Shown: in pieces, positions 36,004-45,898 of the stretch
Layout of the letters: each line of letters opens with the position of its first letter
How positions within the stretch are numbered: position 1 is the first letter of the stretch
Assembly: GCA_046349595.1 (NCBI GenBank)
Contig: JAXMCA010000001.1
Location: forward strand, 1-64,000
DNA length: 64,000 nucleotides
Reading direction: 5' to 3'
Origin: JACRLW01 sp046349595
Lineage (GTDB): Bacteria > Planctomycetota > UBA1135 > UBA2386
Translations under genes and position numbers: made by a program
The notes under the pieces: generated by a model
The model's input: the letters and a program-made list of their open reading frames with translations, nothing else
Told to the model about the DNA's origin: nothing
Database searches by the model: none

Positions 36004-39000
36004 GTGGTGGGTCGCGCGCGCGAGCTCTTGTCGTCGATCGCATTCCTCGACCTCGAGGTCGGTCTGGACGGCCGCCTGCGAGATGCCGGCGTGGTATTCG
36101 GCGACCGTGAGATCCGCATCGACTGCGGGGACGAAGGCAGCGCGATCGACGCGCTCGCGGATGCCGTGGGTCGGGCGCAGTTCCTCGGCGGGCACAACCT
36201 GCTCTGGCACGACCTCCCGAGGCTGGCCGCATTGCGTCCGCATGCGCCGATCCTGCGGATGCCGGTGCTCGACACCCTGCTCCTCTCGCCGCTGGCCTTT
36301 CCGAGGCGGCCCTATCACCGGCTGGTGAAGGACTACAAGCTGCAGCGCGAGTCGGCCAACGATCCGGTGGCGGACGCGCGCCTGTCCCGAGACCTCCTGC
36401 AGGACGAGATCGCAGCGTTGGCGAACTGTGAGCGCGGGTTGCTCGACGTGATCGCCACCTGCATCGCGCCGCAGATCGGTGGGATCGTCGCCGCGTCTGC
36501 TGCGGCGCAGCTGCGTGTCGCCGAAGCCGCTTCCACATACGGAGGCTCCGCGGAAGACGACGAACGGCCGTCGATCGCGCGTCGTGCGGCCGATGGCGGT
36601 GGTCACGCGCGGCTTCTGGAGTCGCTCGGCGCACAACCGTGTGCTACCGCGGCACTCCAGGCGTGGTTCGAGGCGCTGGAGGGGTGCTGCGTTCGTGCGC
36701 GACGCGGGCTCGTGGAGCGTCACCGCGCGAGGCGCGGTGATCCGCTCGAACTCGCCTTCGTCGCGAACTGGCTGGTCGAGGCCGCATCCGCGGACTCGGT
36801 CGGCTCGGTCCTGCCGGCCTGGGTGCGGCGCGGATTCCCCGGAGTGCGCGACCTGCTCACCGAGTTGCGCGACAGCGACTGCGGCGAGGCAGGCTGCGCC
36901 TATTGCCGGCAGATGCACGACGCCGACGCGCTGCTGCGTCGGCACTTCGGATTCGAGTTCCGCGAACGACCCGCGACCGCCGATGGCCGCAGCCTGCAAC
37001 GCGCGATCGTGGAGTGCGGCCTGCACCGCGGATCGCTCCTGGGCATCCTGCCGACCGGTGGCGGGAAATCGGTGTGCTTCCAATTGCCCGCGCTTGTGCG
37101 GCACGAGCGCAAGGGTGCGCTGACCGTCGTCTTCTCGCCCCTGCAGGCCTTGATGCAGGACCAGGTCGATCAACTGAAGACGCTCGTCGGCGGTGCAGTC
37201 GCGATGATCAACGGTCTGCTCACCCCGCCCGATCGCGGCGACGCGATGGAGCGCGTGCGTCTCGGCGAGGTGGCGATCCTCTACATCTCGCCCGAGCAAC
37301 TGCGGAGCCCGAGCTGTGCGCGTCTGCTCGACGGGCGCGAGATCGCCGCCTGGGTCTTCGACGAGGCGCACTGTCTCGCCAAGTGGGGGCACGACTTCCG
37401 CCCCGATTACCTGTACGCGTCGCGCTTCATCCGCGAGCAGGCCGAACGGCTCGGTGTGCCGCAGGCCCCGATCGTCTGTCTGACGGCGACGGCGCGCACC
37501 GCGGTGCGCGACGAGATCCGCGAGCACTTCCGCAAGGAACTTGGCATCGAACTGACGCTCTTCGAAGGAGGCGTGAGGCGCGACAACCTGGAGTTCGCGG
37601 TGGAGGTGGTGCCGCATGCGCACAAGCAGGAGCGCATCCGGGAGCTCGTCGAGGAGCAACTGCAAGCGGCCCTGACCGGTGCGGTGATCGTGTATTGCGC
37701 GCGGCGGCGTCACGCCGACGAACTCGCCGAGCATCTGACGCAGCGTGGACTCGAAGCCCTGTCCTACCACGCCGGACTCGATGCCGGCCTGCGTAAGGCG
37801 CGACAGGATGCCTTCGTGCACTCGGAGGCCCGGGTGATGTGCGCGACCAATGCCTTCGGGATGGGCGTGAACAAGTCCGACGTGCGACTGATCGTGCACG
37901 CGCAGATGCCGGCGAGTCTCGAGAACTACCTGCAGGAAGCGGGACGCGCCGGACGCGACGGACTCCCGGCCCGCTGCGTGCTCCTGCACGACAACGACGA
38001 CGTGGAAGCGCAGTTCGAGCTGATCGCGAGTTCGCGCCTGTCGAAGTCGGACCTGGAGGCGATCTGGAGGGTGTTGAAGCGCAAGGGCAAGGACCAGGAG
38101 AGACCGATCGTGATCACCACCGGTGAGCTGCTGCGCGACGATCGGGCTTCGACCTCCTTCGACGCCGAGGATCGGCAGGCGTCGACCAAGGTGGTGACCG
38201 CGATCTCCTGGCTCGAGCGCGCGGGCTTCCTCCACCGCGACGAGAATCGCACCCGTGCGATCTCGGTCCGGCTGCGTGAACGCGACCGAGCCAAGGCACA
38301 TGCGGTCATTGCGGCGCAGAAGCTGGAAGCGCCGGAGGCGGAACTCTGGCGCGCGGTGTGGAGCAGTCTCGTGCAGCGTCGCTTCGACGAGCGTTGCGAC
38401 ACCGATGCGCTCGCCGAGCTGCCGGAGTTCAGGCGCTGGGAGGAGGTCGCGCCATCACGAACCGCTCTCACGGCCAGCCAGAAGGCCTTGCGCGTCATCC
38501 ACGCGATGGCGAAGGCCGGGTTGGTCGGCACCAGCACGACGATGACCGCGTTCCTCCGCGATCGCGTCGCCGATCCGTCACGCAAGCGCCTGGAGAACGC
38601 CGCTGCGCTCGAGCGGGAGCTCCTCGATCTCCTGCCGGAGCTGGCGCCGGATGCGGAGGACACCGATCCGAAGACCGGTCAGCGCCGCTGGCTGCAGATG
38701 TCCCTGCGTGCTGTGAACCAGACCTTGCGCGATCGCGACGTGACCACCGAACTCCGCATGGTGAAGCGGCTGCTCGCCGGTCTTGGGAGAGACGGCGAAG
38801 GTCTCGCGGCGACGACCGGGAGCCTCGAACTGCGCCGGCTCGATGCCGCGGAGACCTGGCAGATCCGCCTGCGACGCGATTGGGCACAGATCCGGGAGAT
38901 CGCGGACCGGCGACGCGAAGTGGCCGGAGTCGCGCTGGACGTGATGGAGCGGCGCATCGATCGCGCGACGCAGCAGCGGAGCGCCAACCAGCTCGTCGAG

Positions 39001-41325
39001 TTCACCTACGAGGACATCGAGAAGGCGCTGGCGGCCGATCTCCTGCTCGGGCAACGCGTGAAGGACCGACTGGCCGCGATCGAACGCGCCCTGCTGTGGC
39101 TGCACGAGCTCGAGGTCGTCGTCCTGCAGGGTGGCCTCACCGTCTTCCGTCGCGCGATGACGATCGGATTGCGCGAGCGCGGCAGCGGAACGGTGACGCG
39201 GAACGACTACGGCCCGCTCGAGGAGCACTACGCCTCGCAGCAGGAGGGCGTGCACGTCGTCGCGCGCTACGCCGAGGTCGGCGCCGGATCGATGCGGTCC
39301 GCGCACGACATGGTGGGCGACTACTTCGCGCTCGCTGCGCCGGAGTTCAGGCGGCGCCACTTCGCGGGCGAGAGTGACCTGCTTCGCCAGGGCACCACCG
39401 CCGAGTCGCTGCGGCGGATCGTCGAGGAGCTGCGCAATCCGGCGCAGCAGGCCATCGTCACCGCCGACATCGACCGCAACCTCCTGGTCCTCGCCGGACC
39501 CGGTTCGGGCAAGACCAAGGTGGTGGTGCATCGCTGTGCGTGGCTCCTGCGCGTGCAGAGGGTTGCGCCGCGCTCGATCCTGCTGCTGTGCTTCAATCGG
39601 TCGACGGCGCACGAGTTGCGCCATCGACTGGTCGCCCTGATCGGCGATGCCGCGCGCAGCGTGACGATCGCGACCTACCACGGCTTCGCGGCGCGCCTGT
39701 GCGGGCGATCGTTCGCCGATCGTGGTGCGCGCAGTGCGGTGAGCGACAACGAACTGAAGGAGCTGCTCGAGGAGGCGGTACGCACTCTCGAGTTGGGAGC
39801 CGACGAACTCGACAAGGAGGCGAGGCGGGATGAGCTGCTCGCCGGTTACCGCTACGTGCTGGTCGACGAGTACCAGGACATCGATGACGTGCAGTACCGT
39901 CTGATCGCCGCGCTGGCCAAGGGAGGCACCGGCAAGGGCGTCGAGCGGCAGCAGCAGCTCCGACTGATGGCGGTGGGAGACGACGACCAGAGCATCTACG
40001 GCTTTCGCCACGCGAGCGTCGAGTTCATCCGCCGCTTCGAGGAGGACTACGACGCCGAGCGGCATGCGCTGACCGACAACTACCGTTCGTCAGCTGCGAT
40101 CGTCGCCGTCTCGAATGCCGTGATCGCGGCCAATCGCGATCGCATGAAGGCGGAGCCCATTCGCGCGGTGCGTGCGCCGCGGTCGGAGGACCCCGCGGTC
40201 GAGGTCCTCGAGATCGCCGATGGCCCGTCGCTCGACGCGGCAGAGGCCCTGGCGGTGGTGGAGCACGTGAAGGGCATCCTCGGCTCTTTGCGCTGTGCAG
40301 CGCCGCGGGAGCTCGCCGTGCTGGTCCGGACACACGACACCCTGCACGCGATCCGGACCGCGCTCGAGCAGAGCCACATCCCGGTGCGCGTCGGGATCCG
40401 CGCGAGTTTCCCGCGCGCCCGCGTCGCGGAGGTGGCGGCCTGGCTGGAGCTTCTCGAGTCACGCGAGGCATCGGCCGGAGCGCTCGACGAGATTGCGCTG
40501 TGTGCGATCCGGGACACCGTCGTGGCCCGTCATCCGGACTCCCCTTGGAGCGAACTGCTCGATGGCATCGTCGCCGATTGCATCGACGAACTGGTCGGGG
40601 ACGGCGCGGTCTCGGCCCGCGTCGTGCGGGACTACGTGCAGGAAGCGCTCGCCGAAGAACGGAGAGAGAGTGCGATCGGGCGCGGGGTCGAGCTGCGCAC
40701 GATCCACTCGGCCAAGGGGCTCGAGTTCGACCATGTGGTGGTCACCGATCCGAGGTCCAGACCCGGTCAGACGGCGAGGCAGCTCGAGGAAGAGCGTCGG
40801 CTGCTGTACGTGGCGATGACCCGAGCGAAGCACTCGCTCGCCCTGATCGTGCGGCCCGATGCTCCGCAGCCGCATCTCGGCGGGCTTGCCGCTCCGCTGG
40901 TACGACGTCGGACCTTCGCTGTGCCTCTGCATGTCCAGCGGGTCCCGTCCCTCGGACTCCGCTACGAGGTCCTCGACCTCAGCGCCATCTGGCTCGACCA
41001 CGCCGCCCTTCGACCGGCCGACGCGGCGATTCACCGCGACCTCGATGCGCTGCGGCCGGGTGCCGTCCTGCGAATGGCGGATGGCCCGTCGCGCATCGGT
41101 CTCGTCGATTCCTCCGGAGTCCGGGTGGGCGAGCTGTCGGCCGCGGGCACCGAGTGCTGGCGACCGAGGCTCGGGCGCGTGCGCGAGGTGCGGGTCGTGG
41201 CGGTGTTGCGTCGGGAGCGCGACGACGTGCGCCCGCGACCGGACGCCACCGGGGGATCCGAGGCGACATGCCGCGTGGACCGCTGGTCGCACCCGCTGAT
41301 CGAGGTCGTGTGGGAGACCGGCTGA
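36004..41325 (+). CDS. DnaQ-like exonuclease/RecQ-type/UvrD-type helicase fusion
   Basis: The 1,773-residue protein starts at a GTG (VVGRARELLSSIAFLDLEVG). Residues 1-140 look like a DEDD-type 3'-5' exonuclease (FLDLEVG, GHNLLWHDLPRL, VADARLSRDLL). The RecQ-like helicase has Walker A GILPTGGGKSVCFQLP (about 347), the DEAH box in FDEAHCLAKWGHDFRPDYL (about 452) and motif VI in QEAGRAGRDG. The UvrD-like helicase begins near residue 1155 with Walker A VLAGPGSGKTKVVVHR (1164), VDEYQDIDDVQ (1287), GDDDQSIYGFRH, HSAKGLEFDHVVV (1567) and VAMTRAKHSL (1601). It probably processes damaged or foreign DNA with opposite-type helicase motors. It stands alone as one gene. Confidence 0.9.
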   Translation: MVGRARELLSSIAFLDLEVGLDGRLRDAGVVFGDREIRIDCGDEGSAIDALADAVGRAQFLGGHNLLWHDLPRLAALRPHAPILRMPVLDTLLLSPLAFPRRPYHRLVKDYKLQRESANDPVADARLSRDLLQDEIAALANCERGLLDVIATCIAPQIGGIVAASAAAQLRVAEAASTYGGSAEDDERPSIARRAADGGGHARLLESLGAQPCATAALQAWFEALEGCCVRARRGLVERHRARRGDPLELAFVANWLVEAASADSVGSVLPAWVRRGFPGVRDLLTELRDSDCGEAGCAYCRQMHDADALLRRHFGFEFRERPATADGRSLQRAIVECGLHRGSLLGILPTGGGKSVCFQLPALVRHERKGALTVVFSPLQALMQDQVDQLKTLVGGAVAMINGLLTPPDRGDAMERVRLGEVAILYISPEQLRSPSCARLLDGREIAAWVFDEAHCLAKWGHDFRPDYLYASRFIREQAERLGVPQAPIVCLTATARTAVRDEIREHFRKELGIELTLFEGGVRRDNLEFAVEVVPHAHKQERIRELVEEQLQAALTGAVIVYCARRRHADELAEHLTQRGLEALSYHAGLDAGLRKARQDAFVHSEARVMCATNAFGMGVNKSDVRLIVHAQMPASLENYLQEAGRAGRDGLPARCVLLHDNDDVEAQFELIASSRLSKSDLEAIWRVLKRKGKDQERPIVITTGELLRDDRASTSFDAEDRQASTKVVTAISWLERAGFLHRDENRTRAISVRLRERDRAKAHAVIAAQKLEAPEAELWRAVWSSLVQRRFDERCDTDALAELPEFRRWEEVAPSRTALTASQKALRVIHAMAKAGLVGTSTTMTAFLRDRVADPSRKRLENAAALERELLDLLPELAPDAEDTDPKTGQRRWLQMSLRAVNQTLRDRDVTTELRMVKRLLAGLGRDGEGLAATTGSLELRRLDAAETWQIRLRRDWAQIREIADRRREVAGVALDVMERRIDRATQQRSANQLVEFTYEDIEKALAADLLLGQRVKDRLAAIERALLWLHELEVVVLQGGLTVFRRAMTIGLRERGSGTVTRNDYGPLEEHYASQQEGVHVVARYAEVGAGSMRSAHDMVGDYFALAAPEFRRRHFAGESDLLRQGTTAESLRRIVEELRNPAQQAIVTADIDRNLLVLAGPGSGKTKVVVHRCAWLLRVQRVAPRSILLLCFNRSTAHELRHRLVALIGDAARSVTIATYHGFAARLCGRSFADRGARSAVSDNELKELLEEAVRTLELGADELDKEARRDELLAGYRYVLVDEYQDIDDVQYRLIAALAKGGTGKGVERQQQLRLMAVGDDDQSIYGFRHASVEFIRRFEEDYDAERHALTDNYRSSAAIVAVSNAVIAANRDRMKAEPIRAVRAPRSEDPAVEVLEIADGPSLDAAEALAVVEHVKGILGSLRCAAPRELAVLVRTHDTLHAIRTALEQSHIPVRVGIRASFPRARVAEVAAWLELLESREASAGALDEIALCAIRDTVVARHPDSPWSELLDGIVADCIDELVGDGAVSARVVRDYVQEALAEERRESAIGRGVELRTIHSAKGLEFDHVVVTDPRSRPGQTARQLEEERRLLYVAMTRAKHSLALIVRPDAPQPHLGGLAAPLVRRRTFAVPLHVQRVPSLGLRYEVLDLSAIWLDHAALRPADAAIHRDLDALRPGAVLRMADGPSRIGLVDSSGVRVGELSAAGTECWRPRLGRVREVRVVAVLRRERDDVRPRPDATGGSEATCRVDRWSHPLIEVVWETG

Positions 41326-41487
41326 TCGCGATCGGACAGCGGCTTCGTCGGTCCGATGCCATCGCCGGTGCGGGTGCGGCGACGACCGTGAGCCTTCCCT
41401 CACTCGAAGCGGCGTGACGCGGGGTCCGATAGTAGACTCCTCCGCCGACTTCGCGCCGCGAGCCCCGATCCGCGAAAGCCCAAGACC

Positions 41488-42216
41488 TTGCTCTACAACC
41501 TCGACCAGATCCGCAGCTACTACAAGAAGCTGATCGCGGGCAAGGACTCGGACTACTTCGAGCGCTTCGACCACTTCATGCTCGACAAGCGGCCCGAGGT
41601 GCGCGGGCTGGTGGAGAAGGCCTTCGAGCGGATGCTGCCGAACGATGCCGGGCGGCTGCTCGACGTGGGCTGCGGGACCTGCTTCTACTTCCCGCTGCTG
41701 AGCAAGCACGCGAAGGAGATCGTCGGGGTCGACGTCTGCATCCCGATGATCGAGCAGGCGCGCGAGCTGATCGCGGCCAAGGGTCTGACCAACTGCTCGG
41801 TGCTGGAGCACAGCGCGCTCGAGCTGCCCTTCGAGGACGGCAGCTTCGACACCGTGCACAGCTGGGACTTCCTGCACCACGTGCCGGACCTGAAGAAGGC
41901 GCTGGAGGAGATCGCGCGGGTGCTCAAGCCGGGCGGGCGCTACGTGGCGACCGAGCCGAACCTGCTGAACCCGTCGATCTTCTGGTACCACCTGCGACGG
42001 CGCGTCGAGTGGGGGCTGTTCAGCAAGAACCAGTTCCGCATCCCGGGCCTGTTGCGGCGGCACTTCGACGTGAAGGTCCGCTACGACAACACCATCATCA
42101 GCTTCCTCAACGCGCGCACCTGGAAGCTGTGGAAGGCGATCGACAAGTTCACCTCGATCTGGCCGTTCCGGCCGCTGTCGTTCCGCTACGTGGTCGAATG
42201 CACCAAGAAGGCGTGA
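41488..42216 (+). CDS. Class I SAM-dependent methyltransferase
   Basis: The 242-residue cytoplasmic enzyme starts at a TTG (LYNLDQIRSYYKKL). Motif I is RLLDVGCGTCFYFPL, then VGVDVCIPMIEQA, SFDTVHSWDFLHHV and IARVLKPGGRYVATEPNL, as in the Methyltransf_11 group. The substrate is not evident. It overlaps the following membrane protein gene and may act on the same lipid or glycan, which is an inference from context only. Confidence 0.85.
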   Translation: MLYNLDQIRSYYKKLIAGKDSDYFERFDHFMLDKRPEVRGLVEKAFERMLPNDAGRLLDVGCGTCFYFPLLSKHAKEIVGVDVCIPMIEQARELIAAKGLTNCSVLEHSALELPFEDGSFDTVHSWDFLHHVPDLKKALEEIARVLKPGGRYVATEPNLLNPSIFWYHLRRRVEWGLFSKNQFRIPGLLRRHFDVKVRYDNTIISFLNARTWKLWKAIDKFTSIWPFRPLSFRYVVECTKKA

Positions 42217-44429
42217 CGGGACGCGGGCGCTTCGCGGCGCTCGCCGTGTTCCTGTTCCATGCGGCGCTGGTCGCCTGGTTGCTGTCGGAGTCGCTGTTCG
42301 GCGGCAAGGTGCTGGCACAGCTCGACGCACTCTACCGCGTCGAGCCGTGGCACAGCGTGAACTCCACCGTCGTGCCGCAGAACGAGCTGCTGCTCGACCA
42401 GAGCATCGTGATGCTGCCGTGGAACGACTTCGCGGCGGAGCGTCTGCGCGCGGGTGAGCTGCCGCTGTGGTCGCCCTACAACTACGCGGGGGAGCCGATC
42501 GTCGCGGCGTGTCAGTCCGCGGTGTGGTTCCCGCTGCAGTGGCTCTACTACCTGTTCCCGTCGCTGCACACCTACGCGTGGATGGCGGCGATCCGGCTGC
42601 TGCTCACCGGCGCCTTCGGCTTCCTGTTCCTGAGGCGGCTCGGCCTGAGCGCCCTGGCGGGGGCCTTCGGCGCGACCGCGTTCATGCTCAGCGGCTTCCA
42701 GGTCGCATGGCTCGAGCATCCGCACAGCAACGTGGCGATGCTGCTGCCGGCGATGCTGTGGGCGGTCGAACGTGCGATCGCGACGAGGCGCGGACGCGAC
42801 CACGCGTTGTTCGGCCTGTTCGTCGGGCTGCAGCTGGTGGCGGGGCACGTGCAGACCTCGATGCACGTCTCGCTGTTCGTCGCACTGTGGATCCTGTTCC
42901 GCGCGTTCGTGCCGATCGCAGGCGTGAAACTGTCGGGGCGCGGATTCGGCGGACTCGCCATCGCGGGCGTGCTCGGCGCGATGCTCGCCGCACCGCAGCT
43001 CTGGCCGGTCGCGGAATACGTCTCCCTCAGCCAGGCGAAGCAGGAGCTGGCGCGCAGCGACCTCATCGCACCCTTCGCCGCGAGCGACGCCGCGAGCCTG
43101 CTGGTCGCGCCCTTCCGCTTCGGCGCGCCGCACACCCACGACTGGACGGGACCGACCGGACCCAACCTGAACTTCAACGAGCTGTGCGGCGGATGGGTCG
43201 GACGGCTCGCGCTGCTCCTGGCGCTGTCGGCGCTGGGGTGGTTCGGCTGGCGTCGCGATCGTCGCGGCCTCGCGGTGTTCTTCGGGCTGTGCACGCTGGG
43301 GGCGGCCGCCGTCGCGTGGCAGATCGATCCGCTCTACGCCGCGGCGCGCGCGATCCCGGGCTTCGCGCAGACCAAGCTGCTGCGCGCTCTGCTGTTCGTC
43401 GCCTTCGGACTCGCCACGCTCGCGGCGATCGGTCTCGACGGCATCCTCGCGCGCCTGCCGCGACGGCGCGCGCTGGTCGCCGGCCTCGCGCTGGCGATCC
43501 TGTCCTTCGAGCTGTTGTCCTTCGCGCGGGGCTACAACCCGCAGGTCGATCCGGCGCTGTGCCTGCCGGCGACCAAGACCACCGACTTCCTCCGCGCGCA
43601 GGATCCGTCCTACCGCGTGCTGGCGGTCGACAACTCGGTGCTCAAGCCGAACGCGAACACCTTCTACCGCGTGCCGATGCTGTCGGGCTACGACTCGGTG
43701 GAGTACCGCGAGGTGACCGAACTCAGCCTGCGCGCCACGCGCACGCCGCCCGACTACGCCTTCGTGTCGCGCATCAACGCCTTCGACAACGTGCAGGCCC
43801 TGCCGATGCTGTCGCTGCTCGGCGTGCGCTGGATCCTGTTCAAGGACGCCCTGCCCCTGCCGCTCGCGCAGAAGGCCGAGGTCGACGTCTACGAGAACAA
43901 GAACGCGATGCCCAAGGCCTTCGCCGCGACTGCGCTCGAGGTGATCGCCGACCGCACCGCGCGCGTCGACCGCATCGCCCGCGGCGACTTCGACCCGCAC
44001 CTCGCGATCCTCGAGCAGGACAGCGCAGAGGCAGTGGCGTGGCGCACGGCGCACGCCACCGCCGTCGCTCCACCCAAGGTCGAGCTCGACCACTACGCCC
44101 CGCGCGAGATCGGCATCCGTGTCACCGCCGAGCGCCCCGAACTGATCGTCGTCAACGACGCCTTCGCCCCCGGCTGGCACGCCAGCGTGCGCGGCAAGGA
44201 CGGCACGCGCAGCGTCGCCATCGAACGCGTCGACCACGCCCTGCGCGGCATCTGGATCCAGCCCGGCGACGAGTCGATCACGCTGCGCTACGACCCGATG
44301 TCGACCTATGGGGGGCTGGTGCTTGCGGGATTGGCACTGGCGGGCTTGCTGTGGCTGTGCTGCTTCGCGCGGTTCGTGCGACGGGCGGAAGGACCCCTCG
44401 CGACCGGAGCCGTCGCTCCGCGCGCATAG
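42198..44429 (+). CDS. YfhO-like multi-pass membrane protein
   Basis: The 743-residue protein has about 12 hydrophobic helices over its first 520 residues and a C-terminal outer domain. Early motifs (DALYRVEPWHSVNSTVVPQN, PYNYAGEPIVAACQSAVWFP) and the tail (VVNDAFAPGWHASVRGKDGT, LRGIWIQPGDESITLRYDP) are those of YfhO-type proteins (PF09586), proposed to be GT-C-fold glycosyltransferases. It overlaps the methyltransferase by 19 bp from the ATG at 42198; a GTG at 42213 giving a 4-bp overlap is also possible. It probably works in cell-surface glycosylation. Confidence 0.82.
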   Translation: MHQEGVTGRGRFAALAVFLFHAALVAWLLSESLFGGKVLAQLDALYRVEPWHSVNSTVVPQNELLLDQSIVMLPWNDFAAERLRAGELPLWSPYNYAGEPIVAACQSAVWFPLQWLYYLFPSLHTYAWMAAIRLLLTGAFGFLFLRRLGLSALAGAFGATAFMLSGFQVAWLEHPHSNVAMLLPAMLWAVERAIATRRGRDHALFGLFVGLQLVAGHVQTSMHVSLFVALWILFRAFVPIAGVKLSGRGFGGLAIAGVLGAMLAAPQLWPVAEYVSLSQAKQELARSDLIAPFAASDAASLLVAPFRFGAPHTHDWTGPTGPNLNFNELCGGWVGRLALLLALSALGWFGWRRDRRGLAVFFGLCTLGAAAVAWQIDPLYAAARAIPGFAQTKLLRALLFVAFGLATLAAIGLDGILARLPRRRALVAGLALAILSFELLSFARGYNPQVDPALCLPATKTTDFLRAQDPSYRVLAVDNSVLKPNANTFYRVPMLSGYDSVEYREVTELSLRATRTPPDYAFVSRINAFDNVQALPMLSLLGVRWILFKDALPLPLAQKAEVDVYENKNAMPKAFAATALEVIADRTARVDRIARGDFDPHLAILEQDSAEAVAWRTAHATAVAPPKVELDHYAPREIGIRVTAERPELIVVNDAFAPGWHASVRGKDGTRSVAIERVDHALRGIWIQPGDESITLRYDPMSTYGGLVLAGLALAGLLWLCCFARFVRRAEGPLATGAVAPRA

Positions 44430-44459
44430 CGGCGCGCGGCGAGCCTCCGGCCCGAGTGT

Positions 44460-45695
44460 TCATTGCACCACGGCGAAGCCCGGTGGACTGAGCTCGAACA
44501 TGTTCTGCTGCGAGAGCGAGATGGCTTGGTAGAGAATCACTTCGCCGACCGGCAGCCAGTTTGGGATGGTGGTGTTCAGCACAAGGTCGCGCCGGGTGTC
44601 GACCGCACCAGCGCCGAGCAGCATGGTCGTGGCGGGGTCGAGCCAGATGTCGCCCATGTCCGTGACGATCGGCGGGCGCGGCGTCATGAGACTCACGAAC
44701 AGGGCCATCACGGACTGCGTTGGGCCCACCAACGCGATTCGCTGTGATTGACCACGGATCGCATCTCCAGGGGAGACGACGGGCATCTCGTGGATGATCT
44801 CATGGCCCTGCGTGTATCGAGCCGTGTTGCTAATCGTCAGCGGGTCAAGCACAACCAGGTCTGTTGGCGCGATGACTCCCGGGTCGCCGAGCCAGATTCC
44901 TGTGTTGCGCTCGGTCCCGACATTGGATTGCCAAGTGCCACCGATGAACGACGATCTGCCACCGATGAAGACCTGGCTGTTGCCGAGTGCATGCAGTCCA
45001 GCATCGCCCCCGGTTCCGGGCCCCGAGTAGTTGCCCCCCTTGGCTCTCGTGTTCACGATCCATGCGCGACAGTTGCCGGTCAGGAAGATCTCGCCCTGTT
45101 GCCCCAGGAAGAACGGCCAAATGTAGTCGCTCTCCATGTCGCAGTCGAGGATGTAGACGTTGGAGTTGCCGGCGAGCACCGCAGGACAACAGCCGTAGTG
45201 CACATGACAGTCGGTCCAGATGAAGTAACCACCGGGCCCGGCGCCGCCCATTCCCCCGCCGTCCACGCCGGGGACATTGCCCTGGTAGAGCCGCGACAGC
45301 AGGAGGATGCCTGGGGAGCCAAGGTTCGAATCGATGACCCAACCATAGCCAGGCTGCGGTCCGCCGAAGCGGATGTTGTCGATGACGACCAAATCACCGG
45401 CGGGGACCGAGAAATGGCCGTTCGCCGCGACGATTGGGCTGACCGGTCCCGGCGCGACGATGCGTCGACTGCTGCGGATGTCGTAGTTGCACGTGTACAC
45501 GCTGCCGTTGCCGGGTCGAATCAGGATGGTGTCGCCGCGCTGCGAGGCGAGCAGGGCCGGTTGCAGGTCGTAATACGGTCCGTTCGCGCTGTCGACGACC
45601 AGGGTGCGTTGCGCGGGGAGCACGACTGCGAGAAGCAGCATCACGGCCAGGCTTCTCAGCGCAGTTCCGAAGTCGCTCGGAGTCGATTGCCTCAT
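44460..45695 (-). CDS. Secreted right-handed beta-helix-like protein
   Basis: The 411-residue protein has a signal peptide (TALRSLAVMLLLAVVLPAQRT). The N-terminal part (YYDLQPALLASQRGDTILIR) is the usual start of bacterial parallel beta-helix proteins. Repeated short strands follow (VYILDCDMES, EIFLTGNCRAWIVNTRAKGG, SQVFIGGRSSFIGGTW). A C-terminal domain similar to other secreted proteins of the window follows (ALFVSLMTPRPPIVTDMGDI, LNTTIPNWLPVGEVILYQAI). No catalytic residues are recognisable. It is convergent with the YfhO-like gene, with a 30-bp gap. Confidence 0.75.
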   Translation of the reverse strand: MRQSTPSDFGTALRSLAVMLLLAVVLPAQRTLVVDSANGPYYDLQPALLASQRGDTILIRPGNGSVYTCNYDIRSSRRIVAPGPVSPIVAANGHFSVPAGDLVVIDNIRFGGPQPGYGWVIDSNLGSPGILLLSRLYQGNVPGVDGGGMGGAGPGGYFIWTDCHVHYGCCPAVLAGNSNVYILDCDMESDYIWPFFLGQQGEIFLTGNCRAWIVNTRAKGGNYSGPGTGGDAGLHALGNSQVFIGGRSSFIGGTWQSNVGTERNTGIWLGDPGVIAPTDLVVLDPLTISNTARYTQGHEIIHEMPVVSPGDAIRGQSQRIALVGPTQSVMALFVSLMTPRPPIVTDMGDIWLDPATTMLLGAGAVDTRRDLVLNTTIPNWLPVGEVILYQAISLSQQNMFELSPPGFAVVQ

Positions 45696-45898
45696 CGTCG
45701 GTTTCCCGCGAAGACGGTCGTTGTCCTGCTCGATGCCGCGACCCTGCGGCGCCGGTCTGGACGAGGTCGCTCCCATGTTAGCTGCTTCGGATCGTCGAGC
45801 GTCTCGCGCTCGATCCCGGTGACCCGGTCGATCCGGTCGCGCGCATGTGCGGCAGGATCGAACCGACGACGGCCAAGTGAGTCGGCCGTCGCGTCGAC

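Noticed and set aside
32303..36328. 1,341-codon plus-strand frame opposite the Tricorn-like gene
   Set aside because: The opposite strand encodes a full Tricorn protein with signal peptide and active site. This frame is a shadow.
35896..38301. 801-codon minus-strand frame inside the helicase gene
   Set aside because: It is antisense to the RecQ motifs and has low-complexity Arg/Gln/His composition.
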